The position numbers were made by a program, and so were the translations under genes. Positions 8,519-15,898 of a stretch of 64,000 bases of DNA are shown in pieces. This stretch comes from Mycobacterium sp. 1081908.1 (GTDB lineage: Bacteria > Actinomycetota > Actinomycetes > Mycobacteriales > Mycobacteriaceae). Position 1 is the stretch's first letter, and every line of letters starts with the position of its first letter. The notes beneath the pieces were generated by a model. The model was given only the letters and a program-made list of their open reading frames with translations. It did no database searches and had not been told where the DNA came from. The stretch spans positions 1-64,000 of the forward strand of contig NZ_LZLY01000089.1 of NCBI RefSeq assembly GCF_001673535.1. Direction: 5' to 3'.

Positions 8519-9328
8519 ATGACCGGCGTCGCGACCACCACCCGCCCGCCTCGAGCAGCCAAAACACAAACGGACGATTCCTACGACGACGTTGTCGAGA
8601 TGTTCGCGGTGCTGCGCCGGTTGCCGGCCGAATCCCACGAGTACGGCCGGCAGCGGGAACGCATCGTCGCCCGATGCCTGCCGCTGGCGGACCACGTGGC
8701 CAGCCACTTCGCCCGGCGTGGCGAAGGTCTCGACGACCTGGTCCAGGTCGCCCGTCTGGGGCTGATGAACGCCATCAACCGCTTCGACCCGGACAAGGGA
8801 CCCAGCTTCATCGGCTTCGCGGTCCCCACCATGATGGGCGAGGTTCGGCGGTACTTCCGTGACTACAGCTGGGGCATGCGGGTGCCGCGCCGCCTGCGCG
8901 AACTGCATGTCCAAATCAGCCGCACCACCAGCGATTTGGCGCAGCGGCTGGGGCGGGCACCCACCGCCGGTGAGCTGTCCCAGGTGCTGGAGGTGCCGCG
9001 CGAGGAAATCATCGAATGCCTGGTCGCGGGCGACGCCTATCGGCTCGACTCCCTGGACGCACCGCTTGGCGCCGACGGGTCGGGCAAGCCCCGCCTGGTG
9101 GCCGACGCGGTCGGCGGCGTCGATCCGCAAATCGAGCACATCACCAACCGCGAAGCCGTGCGTGCCATCGTGGGCGCGCTCCCCGAGCGGGAACGTCAGG
9201 TGCTGCACATGCGGTTCTTCGAGTCGATGACCCAGAGCCAGATCGCCGAGCGGATCGGCGTATCGCAGATGCAAGTTTCCCGCATCCTGGCCCACACCCT
9301 GCGCTGCCTGCGCGACCAGCTGGAGTAG
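8519..9328 (+). CDS. SigF/SigB-family RNA polymerase sigma factor
   Basis: Group 3 sigma factor of 269 residues. Region 2 spans about residues 55-125 (GLDDLVQVARLGLMNAINRF, then VRRYFRDYSWGMRVPRRLRE, the -10 recognition part). Region 3 has the LGRAPTAGELSQVL helix (about 143-156). Region 4 (about 220-265) contains LPERERQVLHMRFF and the helix-turn-helix TQSQIAERIGVSQMQVSRIL. Length and motifs fit the SigF/SigB/SigG stress group. Unlike M. tuberculosis sigF, no RsbW-type anti-sigma gene adjoins it, so it is either a paralogue or controlled in trans. An uncharacterised lipoprotein gene lies downstream. Confidence 0.92.
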   Translation: MTGVATTTRPPRAAKTQTDDSYDDVVEMFAVLRRLPAESHEYGRQRERIVARCLPLADHVASHFARRGEGLDDLVQVARLGLMNAINRFDPDKGPSFIGFAVPTMMGEVRRYFRDYSWGMRVPRRLRELHVQISRTTSDLAQRLGRAPTAGELSQVLEVPREEIIECLVAGDAYRLDSLDAPLGADGSGKPRLVADAVGGVDPQIEHITNREAVRAIVGALPERERQVLHMRFFESMTQSQIAERIGVSQMQVSRILAHTLRCLRDQLE

Positions 9329-9444
9329 GCCCTTCCCCACCGGCGCGGCCCGTCAGGACCTTCCGTGGCACCCGGCGATGTACTGTGCGATTCGGGCACG
9401 GGTCGACTGTGTCGCCAGAATCAGCCTGGAAGGGGCGCGATGCG

Positions 9445-10080
9445 ATGAGGGTTTCTCGGACGTCTCGGACCATAGTCGCCGGTGTTGCGGCAGCCACGGC
9501 GCTGACGGTGTCGGTGGCCGGCTGCGGCGGTAAGCCGGCGTCCTCGACGTCATCGACGTCGAAGTCGGGCTCATCGAGCCCGGCGTCGAGTACCGGCGGT
9601 CCGGCGCCCACTTCCTCGGCCGCGGCACAGACCGACTACACGGGGCTGTTGATCAAGGCGACGGATATCAACGCGCCGATACAGTTCACCGCCGGCCCGC
9701 CGACGAGCAACCCGAACGGCCAGCCGGGCGCCGCCATAACCTTCAGCACCGACGACAACAGCCACGTAATCAAAGACACCATCCAGGTGCTCGCGGATCC
9801 CGGCGCCGCCACCAACGCGCTGAACGCGGCCAAGGGCGCGCAGGGCAACAACATCAAGAATCCGATCACGCAACCGTTCAACGTCGGAACCGGCGGAACG
9901 ACCGTGTCCGGCAACGCACCGGACAACTCCAAGGGCATCATGGTCGTGCTGTTCACCGAGGGCAAAGCGTTCGTCACGCTCGAATTCGACGGCCCGGTGG
10001 ACTCGCTCCCGCCGCAGGACTTCGTCACCGACGTGGCCCAGAAGCAAGACGACGCCGTGAAGAAGGGGCTTGGCGGCTGA
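9445..10080 (+). CDS. Secreted lipoprotein, paralogue of the gene at 14022
   Basis: Predicted lipoprotein of 211 residues. The signal peptide ends in SVAG-C with Cys27 as lipidation site. A Ser/Thr/Pro-rich tether (28-62) leads to a globular domain starting DYTGLLIKATDI. Features shared with the second copy are IQVLADPGAA, GTGGTTVSGNAPDNSKG, LFTEGKAFVTLEFDGP and a closing DVAQKQDDAVKKGL. The ATG at 9445 follows GGAAGGGG by about ten bases. Another ATG at 9440 is out of frame. The function is unknown. The DUF2231 membrane gene begins four bases after its stop, so the two are co-transcribed. Confidence 0.85.
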   Translation: MRVSRTSRTIVAGVAAATALTVSVAGCGGKPASSTSSTSKSGSSSPASSTGGPAPTSSAAAQTDYTGLLIKATDINAPIQFTAGPPTSNPNGQPGAAITFSTDDNSHVIKDTIQVLADPGAATNALNAAKGAQGNNIKNPITQPFNVGTGGTTVSGNAPDNSKGIMVVLFTEGKAFVTLEFDGPVDSLPPQDFVTDVAQKQDDAVKKGLGG

Positions 10081-10083
10081 CGG

Positions 10084-10575
10084 ATGGATGTCGTCAACGG
10101 CCTGCCGGCGCATGCCCTTTGGCTGCATTTGGTGGTGGTGCTGGTGCCGCTGACCGCCCTGCTGGAAATCGTGTGCGGCCTGTGGCCGGCGGCCCGGCGG
10201 GGCCAGCTGATGTGGCTCACGCTGGCGCTGGCCGTCGCGACGATGGTGATCACGCCGATCACCGTCAATGCCGGCGGTTGGCTCTACGGCCTGAGGAAAA
10301 ACCCCAGCCCGATCCTGCAGGAACATGCCGAGCGGGGCAGCACCATGGTCTATTTCGCCGCCGCCATGCTGGTGGTCGCGATCGGGCTCGTCGCGCTGCG
10401 CGTGGTCGACCGCCGATCCGGCAAACGACGGGTGCTCGCCCACGTCATCGCCGCGATAATCGTTCTCGCCGTGGGCATCTCGTCCACGGTTCAGGTCTAT
10501 CGCACCGGTGATGCGGGTGCGCAATCGGTGTGGGGCGGCGAGATCGCGCGGCTGAAGAAATCCAACGGGACCTAG
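10084..10575 (+). CDS. DUF2231 membrane protein
   Basis: Integral membrane protein of 163 residues with four hydrophobic helices. The DUF2231 signature appears at the start (LPAHALWLHLVVVLVPLTAL, residues 7-26), in the middle (HAERGSTMVYFAAAML) and at the end (VYRTGDAGAQSVWG). Family members carry conserved histidines thought to bind a cofactor or metal, and the biochemical role is not established. It is coupled to the lipoprotein gene upstream. A 14-bp tandem duplication spans its stop codon. Confidence 0.87.
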   Translation: MDVVNGLPAHALWLHLVVVLVPLTALLEIVCGLWPAARRGQLMWLTLALAVATMVITPITVNAGGWLYGLRKNPSPILQEHAERGSTMVYFAAAMLVVAIGLVALRVVDRRSGKRRVLAHVIAAIIVLAVGISSTVQVYRTGDAGAQSVWGGEIARLKKSNGT

Positions 10576-10593
10576 CATCCGGGACCTAGCATC
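10566..10593. repeat. 14-bp tandem duplication over a stop codon
   Basis: The unit CGGGACCTAGCATC occurs twice head to tail. The first copy supplies the TAG stop of the DUF2231 gene. The second copy is noncoding, so the duplication does not alter the protein. Confidence 0.8.
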
Positions 10594-10595
10594 AT

Positions 10596-10641
10596 GGCGG
10601 CGACCCGCTTCGCCCGGCTCCGCCGCCTTCGCGATCGCCGC
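10596..10641. terminator. GC-rich dyad between convergent genes
   Basis: GCGGCGA (from 10597) pairs with TCGCCGC (to 10641), and GGCGGC can alternatively pair with GCCGCC at 10622-10627. It lies between the DUF2231 gene and the oppositely oriented sulfite-oxidase-like gene and probably terminates both. Confidence 0.45.
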
Positions 10642-10648
10642 TAGCCGC

Positions 10649-11767
10649 TCACAACACGCTCAGGGCCACCCGCGCCCACGCGTTGTTGGCGTATCCGCGG
10701 GGGTTCCACAGGGACGCCGCCGACTCGGGCTGCACGGTGCCGGTGTCGTCCCAGGCGCGGGCGGTGATGCGCAACGGGCCGGGCGCGACGTCGACGGCCA
10801 GCGACCACGGCCGCCACGCCCACTTGCTGGGTGCGGGGCGCAGCTCGGCTTGCCGCCAGGTGAGCCCGTCGTCGAGGGACACGTCGACGCGTTCGACGCT
10901 GCGGCCGTCGCCGGCGATTCCGTAGCCGCGGATGGTCAACGGGCCGCGGGCCACCCGGTCGCCGTCGGTGGGATCGAGAACGTCGCAGTTCAGCGCCAAA
11001 GACGACAGCGCGATGCCCTCGCCCCCGGCGGCCGCGTCGGCGTCGGCGTCCGGGGGCAGGATGCGGTAGTCATGCGCTTGGAAGTAGTTGTCCGACGGGC
11101 GGTGCTGCACGGTGACGGCCGTGACCCATTTGACGCTGCGCGCCCCGATGTAGCCGGGCACCACCAGCCGGACCGGCCCGCCATGGGCGCGGGGCAGCGG
11201 TTCGGAATTCATCTGCCAGGCCAGCAGAACCTCCGGTGACAGGGCCTTGCCGAGGGGGATCGAGCCGCCGTAGGCCTGGACGGGCCGAGCCTCGCGGGCG
11301 ACGTCCGGGGCCTGGACGGCGACGTGCAGCCCATCGTCGCAGCGCGCCCCGGCGGCCGCCAGCACATCCGCAAGCCGGACACCGCGCCATTCCGCCGTCG
11401 AGATCGCCCCGTGCGCCCAAGGATCCTTGCCCGGTATCGGCCGCACCCGCAGCATCTCGGCGCGCCGATTGCCGGCGCACGCCAGGGTGGCCACCACATC
11501 GTGTTGGTCGAACTCGTTGGTGAGCTGCTCGTAGGTCAACTCGAGCGGCCGGTCCACCAGCCCGTTGACCGCCAGCTGCCATTGCTGCGGCGCGATATCG
11601 GGGAACGGGCCGTGATTGCGGGCATAGAACGCGTCGATCGGGGTGATGTCGCTGCCGGCCAGAACCGCCGGCGGCGGTTCGGCGTTGTAGGGCAGGTCGC
11701 CGCGCACGATCATGTCGTCGCGCTTGCCCCACGATGCTGCGGCCGGGGCCATGGCGCTCATTGTCAT
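10649..11767 (-). CDS. Sulfite-oxidase-like molybdopterin oxidoreductase
   Basis: Molybdenum-cofactor enzyme of the sulfite oxidase fold, 372 residues. The molybdopterin domain (about 35-245) contains ATLACAGNRR, whose Cys is the conserved molybdenum ligand, and HGGPVRLVVPGYIGARSVKWV. The C-terminal Mo-co dimerisation domain (about 260-372) has SLDDGLTWRQAEL and WNPRGYANNAW. No heme domain or Tat signal is visible, so it is probably cytoplasmic. The physiological substrate is unknown. The ATG at 11767 is preceded by GGGGAA at good spacing. It is transcribed divergently from a LysR gene across two palindromic sites and is the likely target of that regulator. Confidence 0.88.
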   Translation of the reverse strand: MTMSAMAPAAASWGKRDDMIVRGDLPYNAEPPPAVLAGSDITPIDAFYARNHGPFPDIAPQQWQLAVNGLVDRPLELTYEQLTNEFDQHDVVATLACAGNRRAEMLRVRPIPGKDPWAHGAISTAEWRGVRLADVLAAAGARCDDGLHVAVQAPDVAREARPVQAYGGSIPLGKALSPEVLLAWQMNSEPLPRAHGGPVRLVVPGYIGARSVKWVTAVTVQHRPSDNYFQAHDYRILPPDADADAAAGGEGIALSSLALNCDVLDPTDGDRVARGPLTIRGYGIAGDGRSVERVDVSLDDGLTWRQAELRPAPSKWAWRPWSLAVDVAPGPLRITARAWDDTGTVQPESAASLWNPRGYANNAWARVALSVL

Positions 11768-11823
11768 GTAGCAATCGTTCCCCAGTCGAGCGGCCTCGGC
11801 CAGGGGGGTGAATTTTGTGGGGT

Positions 11824-11871
11824 CACAAGCTTTACTTGTGGCAGCCCCACACCTCACAAATCCGCCTTGTG
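11824..11871. promoter_or_regulatory. Two LysR-type operator palindromes
   Basis: Two 17-bp sites of the form CACAA-N7-TTGTG lie at 11824-11840 and 11855-11871, 31 bp centre to centre, so on the same helix face. The first is extended to CACAAG-N5-CTTGTG. They fill the divergent intergenic region between the oxidoreductase and lysR genes. The second ends just before the lysR ribosome binding site. This fits a recognition site and an activation/autoregulation site of the LysR protein. Confidence 0.75.
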
Positions 11872-11888
11872 TCAGCCGGAGGATCGCC

Positions 11889-12830
11889 ATGCCGCTCAGC
11901 GCTCACATGCCCGACCTGTCCGCGTTCGAGATCTTCACGGCGATCGCCCGGACCGGCAGCCTGGCCGGCGCGGGTAGGGAATTCGGGCTGACGCAGCAGG
12001 CCATTTCGGCGCGGCTGGCGTCGATCGAGGCGCAGACCGGCATCGCGCTCGTCGTGCGGACCCCGCGTGGCTCGCGCCTGACGCCGGCCGGAGTCGTCGT
12101 CGCCGAGTGGGCGGATCGGCTGCTCGACGTCGCCCAATACGTCGACGCGGGGTTGGCATCACTGCGATCAGAAAGGCGCAAGCGCGCCAAAGTGGCGGCC
12201 AGCCTGACGATCGCCGAACAGCTCATGCCGCGCTGGCTGGTATCGCTACACGTTGCGGCGAGCCAACTGGGCGCCGCCACGCCGGAAGTCATCATGACCG
12301 CCACCAACAGCGACCAGGCGATCTCCGCGGTCAGCGACGGGAAAGCCGATCTCGGATTCATAGAGACCCCTTACGCGCCAAAGGGATTGCGCAGCCGGGT
12401 GGTCGGGCATGACGACCTCGTGCTGATCGTGCCCGCCGATCACAAATGGGCGCAGCGACAGCGACCGATAACCGCGGCGGAACTGAGTCGGACGCCGCTC
12501 GTGACGCGCGAACCCGGGTCGGGGACGCGCGATTCGCTGACCGCCGCGCTGCGCGCCGCTCTGGGCGACGCGACACGACAGGCGGATCCGGTTCTGGAGC
12601 TGTCCTCCGCCGCCGCGGTGCGCGCCGCCGTCGCGGCGGGCGCCGGGCCCGCCGTGATGAGCCGGCTGGCCGTCGCCGACGACCTGGCGATCGGACGGCT
12701 GCGCACGGTGGAGGTCCCTGAGTTGAACCTCAGACGCCAGCTGCGCGCCATCTGGGTGGGCGGCCGGACACCGCCCGCCGGGGTCGCGCGGGACCTGCTC
12801 TCGCACATCACCAGCCAGGCCGGGGGTTAG
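11889..12830 (+). CDS. LysR-family transcriptional regulator
   Basis: DNA-binding regulator of 313 residues. The winged helix-turn-helix is near residues 8-65 (LSAFEIFTAIARTGSLAGAG, then LTQQAISARLASIEAQTGIALVVRTPRG). The periplasmic-binding-type effector domain follows from about 95 and includes PLVTREPGSGTRDSL. The ATG at 11889 is preceded by GGAGG six bases upstream, which decides the start over upstream codons. It is divergent from the molybdopterin oxidoreductase gene, with two operator-like palindromes between them, and so probably controls that gene and itself. Confidence 0.92.
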   Translation: MPLSAHMPDLSAFEIFTAIARTGSLAGAGREFGLTQQAISARLASIEAQTGIALVVRTPRGSRLTPAGVVVAEWADRLLDVAQYVDAGLASLRSERRKRAKVAASLTIAEQLMPRWLVSLHVAASQLGAATPEVIMTATNSDQAISAVSDGKADLGFIETPYAPKGLRSRVVGHDDLVLIVPADHKWAQRQRPITAAELSRTPLVTREPGSGTRDSLTAALRAALGDATRQADPVLELSSAAAVRAAVAAGAGPAVMSRLAVADDLAIGRLRTVEVPELNLRRQLRAIWVGGRTPPAGVARDLLSHITSQAGG

Positions 12831-12870
12831 CACCCTTGCCCGCGGCAGCACCGTCGCATATGTTCCGTTC

Positions 12871-14022
12871 GTGGTGACGAGCGTGATTCACGGGCACTGC
12901 GATGACGTCTTCGCCGAGGTCCGGGCCGCGCTGGCCGACAACATCTCCTCCGGCGAAGAGGTCGGCGCGTGCATCGCCATCGACATCGACGGCGAACCCG
13001 TCGTCGATATCTGGGGCGGCTTCACCGACGCGGCACGCACCACCGCCTGGGCCGAGGACACCATCGTCAACGTGTGGAGCTCCACGAAGACGGTGACCAG
13101 CCTGGCCGCCCTGATGCTCATCGACCGCGGCCTGATCGAACCCACCGCGCCGGTGGCCGCCTACTGGCCGGAATTCGCGGCAAACGGCAAGCAGGACATC
13201 GAGATTCGCCACATCCTGTCGCACACCTCCGGCGTGTCCGGCTGGGACCTACCCTTCGCCACCGAGGACATGTACGACTGGGAGAAGGCCACGGCGGCCC
13301 TGGCGGCGCAGGCGCCGTGGTGGGAGCCCGGAACCGCGTCGGGCTATCACGCCCACAATCAGGGCCATCTCATCGGTGAGCTGATACGCCGCGTCACGGG
13401 CCAGTCACTGAAGGAGTTCGTCCGCGACGAGATCGCCGGCCCGCTGGGCGCCGACTTCCAAATCGGAGCGGTGCGTGCCGATTACGACCGCATCGCCGAG
13501 ATCGTCCCGCCGCCTCCGCTCGAGCTGCCACTGGATGCGCTCCCCGAGGACAGCCCGATGCGCAAAACCTTCAGCGGCCCGCCGCCCAACGCCGATGCCG
13601 CCAACACGCCGGCCTGGCGCGACGCCGACATGGGCGCACTGAACGGACACGGGAACGCGCGCTCGCTGGCCGCGATCCTGTCGGTGATCTCGTTGGGCGG
13701 CAAGGCTCGTGGGGTTCGGCTGCTGAAACCCGAGACCGTCGAGATGATCTTCGAAGAACAGGCCAGCGGCGTCGACCTCGTGCTGCCGGCGCCGCTGCGG
13801 TGGGGCCTCGGGTACGGGCTTCCCCAAAAGGACTCGCTTCCCTACGTTCCCGACGAGAAGATCTGCTTCTGGGGCGGGTGGGGCGGCTCGATGGTGTTGA
13901 TGTGGCCCGACCGGAAGGCCACCGTCTCCTACGTGATGAACAAGATGGGGCCGGGGATTCTCGGTTCGGACCGCATGGCGATGTACGGGAAGCTAGTCTT
14001 CGACGCCCTCGGGGCGGCCTGA
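12871..14022 (+). CDS. Beta-lactamase-fold serine esterase
   Basis: Class C beta-lactamase/esterase-family hydrolase of 383 residues, like mycobacterial LipE/LipL/LipP-type proteins. The nucleophile motif SSTK (Ser70, Lys73) is visible. Tyr159 in SGYHAHNQ matches the YxN/YxH position, and FWGGWGGSM near the C-terminus replaces the KTG motif. No signal peptide is present, so it is probably a cytoplasmic carboxylesterase. The GTG start lies about 40 bases after the lysR stop. Its stop overlaps the ATG of the next gene (TGATG), implying translational coupling to the small secreted protein. Confidence 0.85.
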   Translation: MVTSVIHGHCDDVFAEVRAALADNISSGEEVGACIAIDIDGEPVVDIWGGFTDAARTTAWAEDTIVNVWSSTKTVTSLAALMLIDRGLIEPTAPVAAYWPEFAANGKQDIEIRHILSHTSGVSGWDLPFATEDMYDWEKATAALAAQAPWWEPGTASGYHAHNQGHLIGELIRRVTGQSLKEFVRDEIAGPLGADFQIGAVRADYDRIAEIVPPPPLELPLDALPEDSPMRKTFSGPPPNADAANTPAWRDADMGALNGHGNARSLAAILSVISLGGKARGVRLLKPETVEMIFEEQASGVDLVLPAPLRWGLGYGLPQKDSLPYVPDEKICFWGGWGGSMVLMWPDRKATVSYVMNKMGPGILGSDRMAMYGKLVFDALGAA

Positions 14023-14549
14023 TGTCGGCACGCTGGGGTGCGGCGGCGCTGCTCGCCGCCGCGACGCTGATCGGCACCCCGGCGGTCGCGCTCGCCGAAC
14101 CGCCCGACTACACCGGGTTGTTGATCCGGGCCGGCGACATCGGCGCGCCCGAGGGCTTCACGGCCTCGGCCCCCGTCAACAACGCGGACGGTCGGCCGGG
14201 GGCCACCACCGCGTTCCGCAACCCAGGCCGCGCCCAGGTGATCTACGACAGCATTCAGGTCCTGCCGGATCCCGGCGCCGCGGTCCGCGCCCTGGAATCG
14301 GCGACGGCGACGACGGACGGCTATGTCCACGGCGTGCCCGATCCGATCCCGATCGGCACTGGTGGGACGACGATCTCGGGGCCGTCGCCCGACGGGTCCA
14401 AGAGCGTGACCGTGCTGATGTTCGCCGAGGGAAAGGCGTTCGCCGAGCTCGAATTCGACGGCCCGCCCGACGCGCCCGTTTCCCCGGACCTCGTGACCGA
14501 CGTCGGCCGGAAGCAGGACGCGGCGATCAGGAACGGCCTGTCGGGCTGA
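14022..14549 (+). CDS. Secreted protein, non-lipidated paralogue of the lipoprotein at 9445
   Basis: Exported protein of 175 residues. It has a cleavable signal peptide ending AVALA-EP (about 26-27) and no lipobox Cys. The mature domain matches the lipoprotein at 9445 throughout: PDYTGLLIRAGDIGAP, IQVLPDPGAA, GTGGTTISGPSPDGSKS, MFAEGKAFAELEFDGP, DVGRKQDAAIRNGL. It has no Ser/Thr tether. The start is fixed by overlap with the esterase stop. The function is unknown. Paired lipidated and soluble forms may act at the membrane and in the periplasm or medium. Confidence 0.82.
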   Translation: MSARWGAAALLAAATLIGTPAVALAEPPDYTGLLIRAGDIGAPEGFTASAPVNNADGRPGATTAFRNPGRAQVIYDSIQVLPDPGAAVRALESATATTDGYVHGVPDPIPIGTGGTTISGPSPDGSKSVTVLMFAEGKAFAELEFDGPPDAPVSPDLVTDVGRKQDAAIRNGLSG

Positions 14550-14555
14550 GCGCCG

Positions 14556-15032
14556 TCAGCCGGCCGGCGTGAGAAGAAAGAGCCGGAATTGTCGCCCACC
14601 GGCGCGGTCCTGGGCGATCTGATAATTCGGCCAGTGCGCGACCACCCGGGCCCATGCCGCGTCGCGCTCCTCGCCGCTGAGCAACCGCACCTTCGCGACG
14701 AAGCGGTGCCCACGCCTGCGAACGGTGACCCGTTGCGTCGCTTTGAGATTCGCCGACCACGACGGGTGCCGGGCGAGACCCCAGTTGGACCCGACCACTA
14801 TCAGCGAATCCCCGTCGGGAACGCACTGCACGGTGGCCGTCCGGGCGAGGCCCGTCTTGCGCCCCGAGGTGGTCACCTGGACGTTGGGCACGCCGGTCAG
14901 GTCCAGGACACCGAGGCGCCCGTTGGTCGCGAACCGGAGCAGGGCTTCGATCGCTTCGGCGACCGGTCGCCCCCGCAGGATCAGCCACCTGTAGGTGGTG
15001 GGGTTCCGTGCCACCCGCTGCAGCGGATTCAC
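14556..15032 (-). CDS. Deazaflavin (F420)-dependent nitroreductase-family protein
   Basis: Ddn-type protein of 158 residues, a split beta-barrel family that uses F420 or related flavins. Typical features are VTTSGRKTGLARTATVQCVPDGDSLIVVGSNWG (motifs SGRKTG and VGSNWG), HPSWSANLKA, and V-x-V-R-R-R-G in the following strand. The GTG at 15032 is preferred to an ATG at 15113, because the extra 27 residues lack family character and would overlap a perfect inverted repeat. It is divergent from the TetR operon. The substrate is unknown, though quinone or nitro-compound reduction is typical. Confidence 0.83.
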   Translation of the reverse strand: MNPLQRVARNPTTYRWLILRGRPVAEAIEALLRFATNGRLGVLDLTGVPNVQVTTSGRKTGLARTATVQCVPDGDSLIVVGSNWGLARHPSWSANLKATQRVTVRRRGHRFVAKVRLLSGEERDAAWARVVAHWPNYQIAQDRAGGRQFRLFLLTPAG

Positions 15033-15078
15033 ACGCGTACTGTAGTCCGGCCCGCCCGGGTACGCCCGCCGCGGCCGA

Positions 15079-15151
15079 CGATTCGCCGAGCCTGTAATTC
15101 TGCAGGCCTTCACTCGTACTTCTGCTGCGGATCTACAGGCTCGGCGAATCG
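15079..15151. repeat. Perfect 18-bp inverted repeat with 37-base spacer
   Basis: The left arm CGATTCGCCGAGCCTGTA (15079-15096) is matched exactly in reverse complement at 15134-15151. The 73-bp unit stands alone between divergent genes. It could fold into a long stem, be an operator with two distant half sites, or be a small mobile-element remnant. No flanking target duplication was found. Confidence 0.75.
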
Positions 15152-15169
15152 CTGGATCTCGGCGCGCCG

Positions 15170-15197
15170 ACGTTAAATAAATGGCTTGATTTAACGT
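15170..15197. promoter_or_regulatory. TetR operator: 9-bp inverted repeat
   Basis: ACGTTAAAT, a 10-base spacer and ATTTAACGT form a perfect AT-rich dyad. It ends 23 bases before the tetR start codon, so it overlaps the expected promoter. Size and location fit a TetR-family operator controlling the whole operon. Confidence 0.72.
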
Positions 15198-15220
15198 TGC
15201 GCGCGGTGTTCACTGGGGCG

Positions 15221-15898
15221 ATGACCGCCGAGAGGATGGCCCGCTCCGAGAGGTCGACGGGCACCCGCGAGGCCATCCTGTCGGCCGCGGAGGTGTTGTT
15301 CGCCGAGCGTGGCATGTATGCCGTGTCCAACCGGCAGATCAGCGAGGCGGCCGGGCAGGGCAACAACGCCGCGGCGTGCTACCACTTCGGGACCAGGACC
15401 GATTTGCTTCGGGCGATCGAAAGCAAGCACCGGGAGCCGATCGAGGAGCTGCGCGCGCAGATGCTGGCCGACGTCGGCGATTCGGCCGAACTGCGCGACT
15501 GGGTGGGCGCGCTGGTGCGCCCGCTGACCGATCACCTGGCGGCGCTGGGCACCCCCAGCTGGTATGCGCGGTTTGCCGCGCAGGCGATGGCCGATCCCAC
15601 CTATCGCCATGTCGTCACCAAGGATGCGCTGACGTCGCCGTTGCTGGTGCGGACGATCGACGGCATCAACCGCTGCCTGCCCGACCTGCCCAAGCGGGTG
15701 CGCTTGGAGCGGATCGCGATGGTCCGCAACCTGCTGATGCACACCTGCGCCGAGCACGAGGGCGCGCTGGCCGAGCACGGCCCGCGGTCGCGGTCGAGCT
15801 GGCCGGTCGCCGGCGAGGGCCTCATCGACGCGATCGTCGGCCTGTGGCGCGCGCCGGTTCACGTGAACGCGGCGGACGAGAAACCAGGAGCACGATGA
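15221..15898 (+). CDS. TetR-family regulator heading a P450 operon
   Basis: Repressor of 225 residues. The N-terminal helix-turn-helix (about 15-60) contains TREAILSAAEVLFAERGMYAVSNRQISEAAGQGNNAAACYHF. The variable C-terminal half should bind a ligand. The ATG at 15221 was chosen over a TTG at 15197 because the TTG lies inside the operator. Its stop overlaps the P450 start (ATGA), so it is co-translated with the operon it probably represses. Confidence 0.87.
   Translation: MTAERMARSERSTGTREAILSAAEVLFAERGMYAVSNRQISEAAGQGNNAAACYHFGTRTDLLRAIESKHREPIEELRAQMLADVGDSAELRDWVGALVRPLTDHLAALGTPSWYARFAAQAMADPTYRHVVTKDALTSPLLVRTIDGINRCLPDLPKRVRLERIAMVRNLLMHTCAEHEGALAEHGPRSRSSWPVAGEGLIDAIVGLWRAPVHVNAADEKPGAR

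Noticed and set aside
9440-9442. ATG five bases before the chosen lipoprotein start
   Set aside because: Out of frame with the signal peptide and lipobox.
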